DNA of 6,785 nt from the NCBI GenBank assembly GCA_033852095.1, contig JAWSVD010000019.1, positions 1-6,785 of the forward strand, given 5' to 3'. This document shows, piece after piece, positions 6,770 to 6,785 of this stretch. Positions within the stretch are counted from its first letter, which is position 1, and every line of letters starts with the position of its first letter. Below the pieces are notes generated by a model, which was given only the letters and a program-made list of their open reading frames with translations, was not told where the DNA came from and made no database searches. This stretch comes from CALCKW01 sp033852095 (GTDB lineage: Bacteria > Pseudomonadota > Gammaproteobacteria > CALCKW01). The position numbers and the translations under genes were made by a program.

Positions 6770-6785
6770 ATGACAAGACCAGCAA
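6770..6785 (+). CDS. Possible start of a downstream gene, truncated by window edge
   Basis: ATG at 6770-6772 opens a frame reading MTRPA before the window ends. GAGG at 6754-6757 lies 12 bases upstream, too far for a strong ribosome binding site. An MTR or MTRP opening is common in REP-associated tyrosine (Y1) transposases, and the G-rich repeats just upstream would fit the DNA that tends to flank such genes. Five residues are not enough to assign a family. The frame could also be non-coding. Confidence 0.25.

Noticed and set aside
6633..6785. CRISPR array from the tandem G-rich repeats
   Set aside because: Only two 18-bp units occur and they are directly adjacent with no spacer between them.

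Overview
The window looks like bacterial chromosome from a moderately GC-rich, Gram-negative organism. The style of the large exported proteins and a possible REP-type transposase start at the right edge suggest a gammaproteobacterium, perhaps marine. This is inference, because no rRNA, tRNA or housekeeping gene is present to fix taxonomy. All supported genes are on the + strand and almost no DNA lies between them.

Layout. Positions 1-335 hold the C-terminal 110 codons of a gene that starts upstream of the window and whose function I do not recognise. Its stop overlaps the start of the next gene by ATGA. Positions 332-5536 encode a 1734-residue exported protein. It has a Sec signal peptide, about 1270 residues of mainly beta-rich uncharacterised modules with two calcium-loop-like motifs, and a C-terminal alpha/beta-hydrolase domain with a recognisable nucleophile elbow (AHSMG) and oxyanion HG motif. 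Positions 5538-6632 encode a 364-residue membrane-anchored protein with a carboxypeptidase-regulatory-like beta-sandwich domain, followed by a C-terminal module seen in other uncharacterised exported bacterial proteins. One base separates it from the preceding stop codon.

Positions 6633-6769 are non-coding. They hold a small AT-rich palindrome, a head-to-tail pair of 18-bp G-rich repeats and a canonical G-quadruplex motif formed partly by the first repeat. At 6770 a possible start codon opens a frame that runs off the window (MTRPA). Its first residues resemble those of REP-associated Y1 transposases, but five residues are too few to be sure.

How the genes may work together. The 4-base overlap and the 1-base gap imply one transcript with translational coupling, so the three products are probably made together. 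The hydrolase is exported past the inner membrane and the third protein is tethered to that membrane with its body outside the cytoplasm. A shared envelope or extracellular process is reasonable. The substrate is unknown, and nothing in the sequence points to a specific pathway, toxin-immunity pair or defence function.
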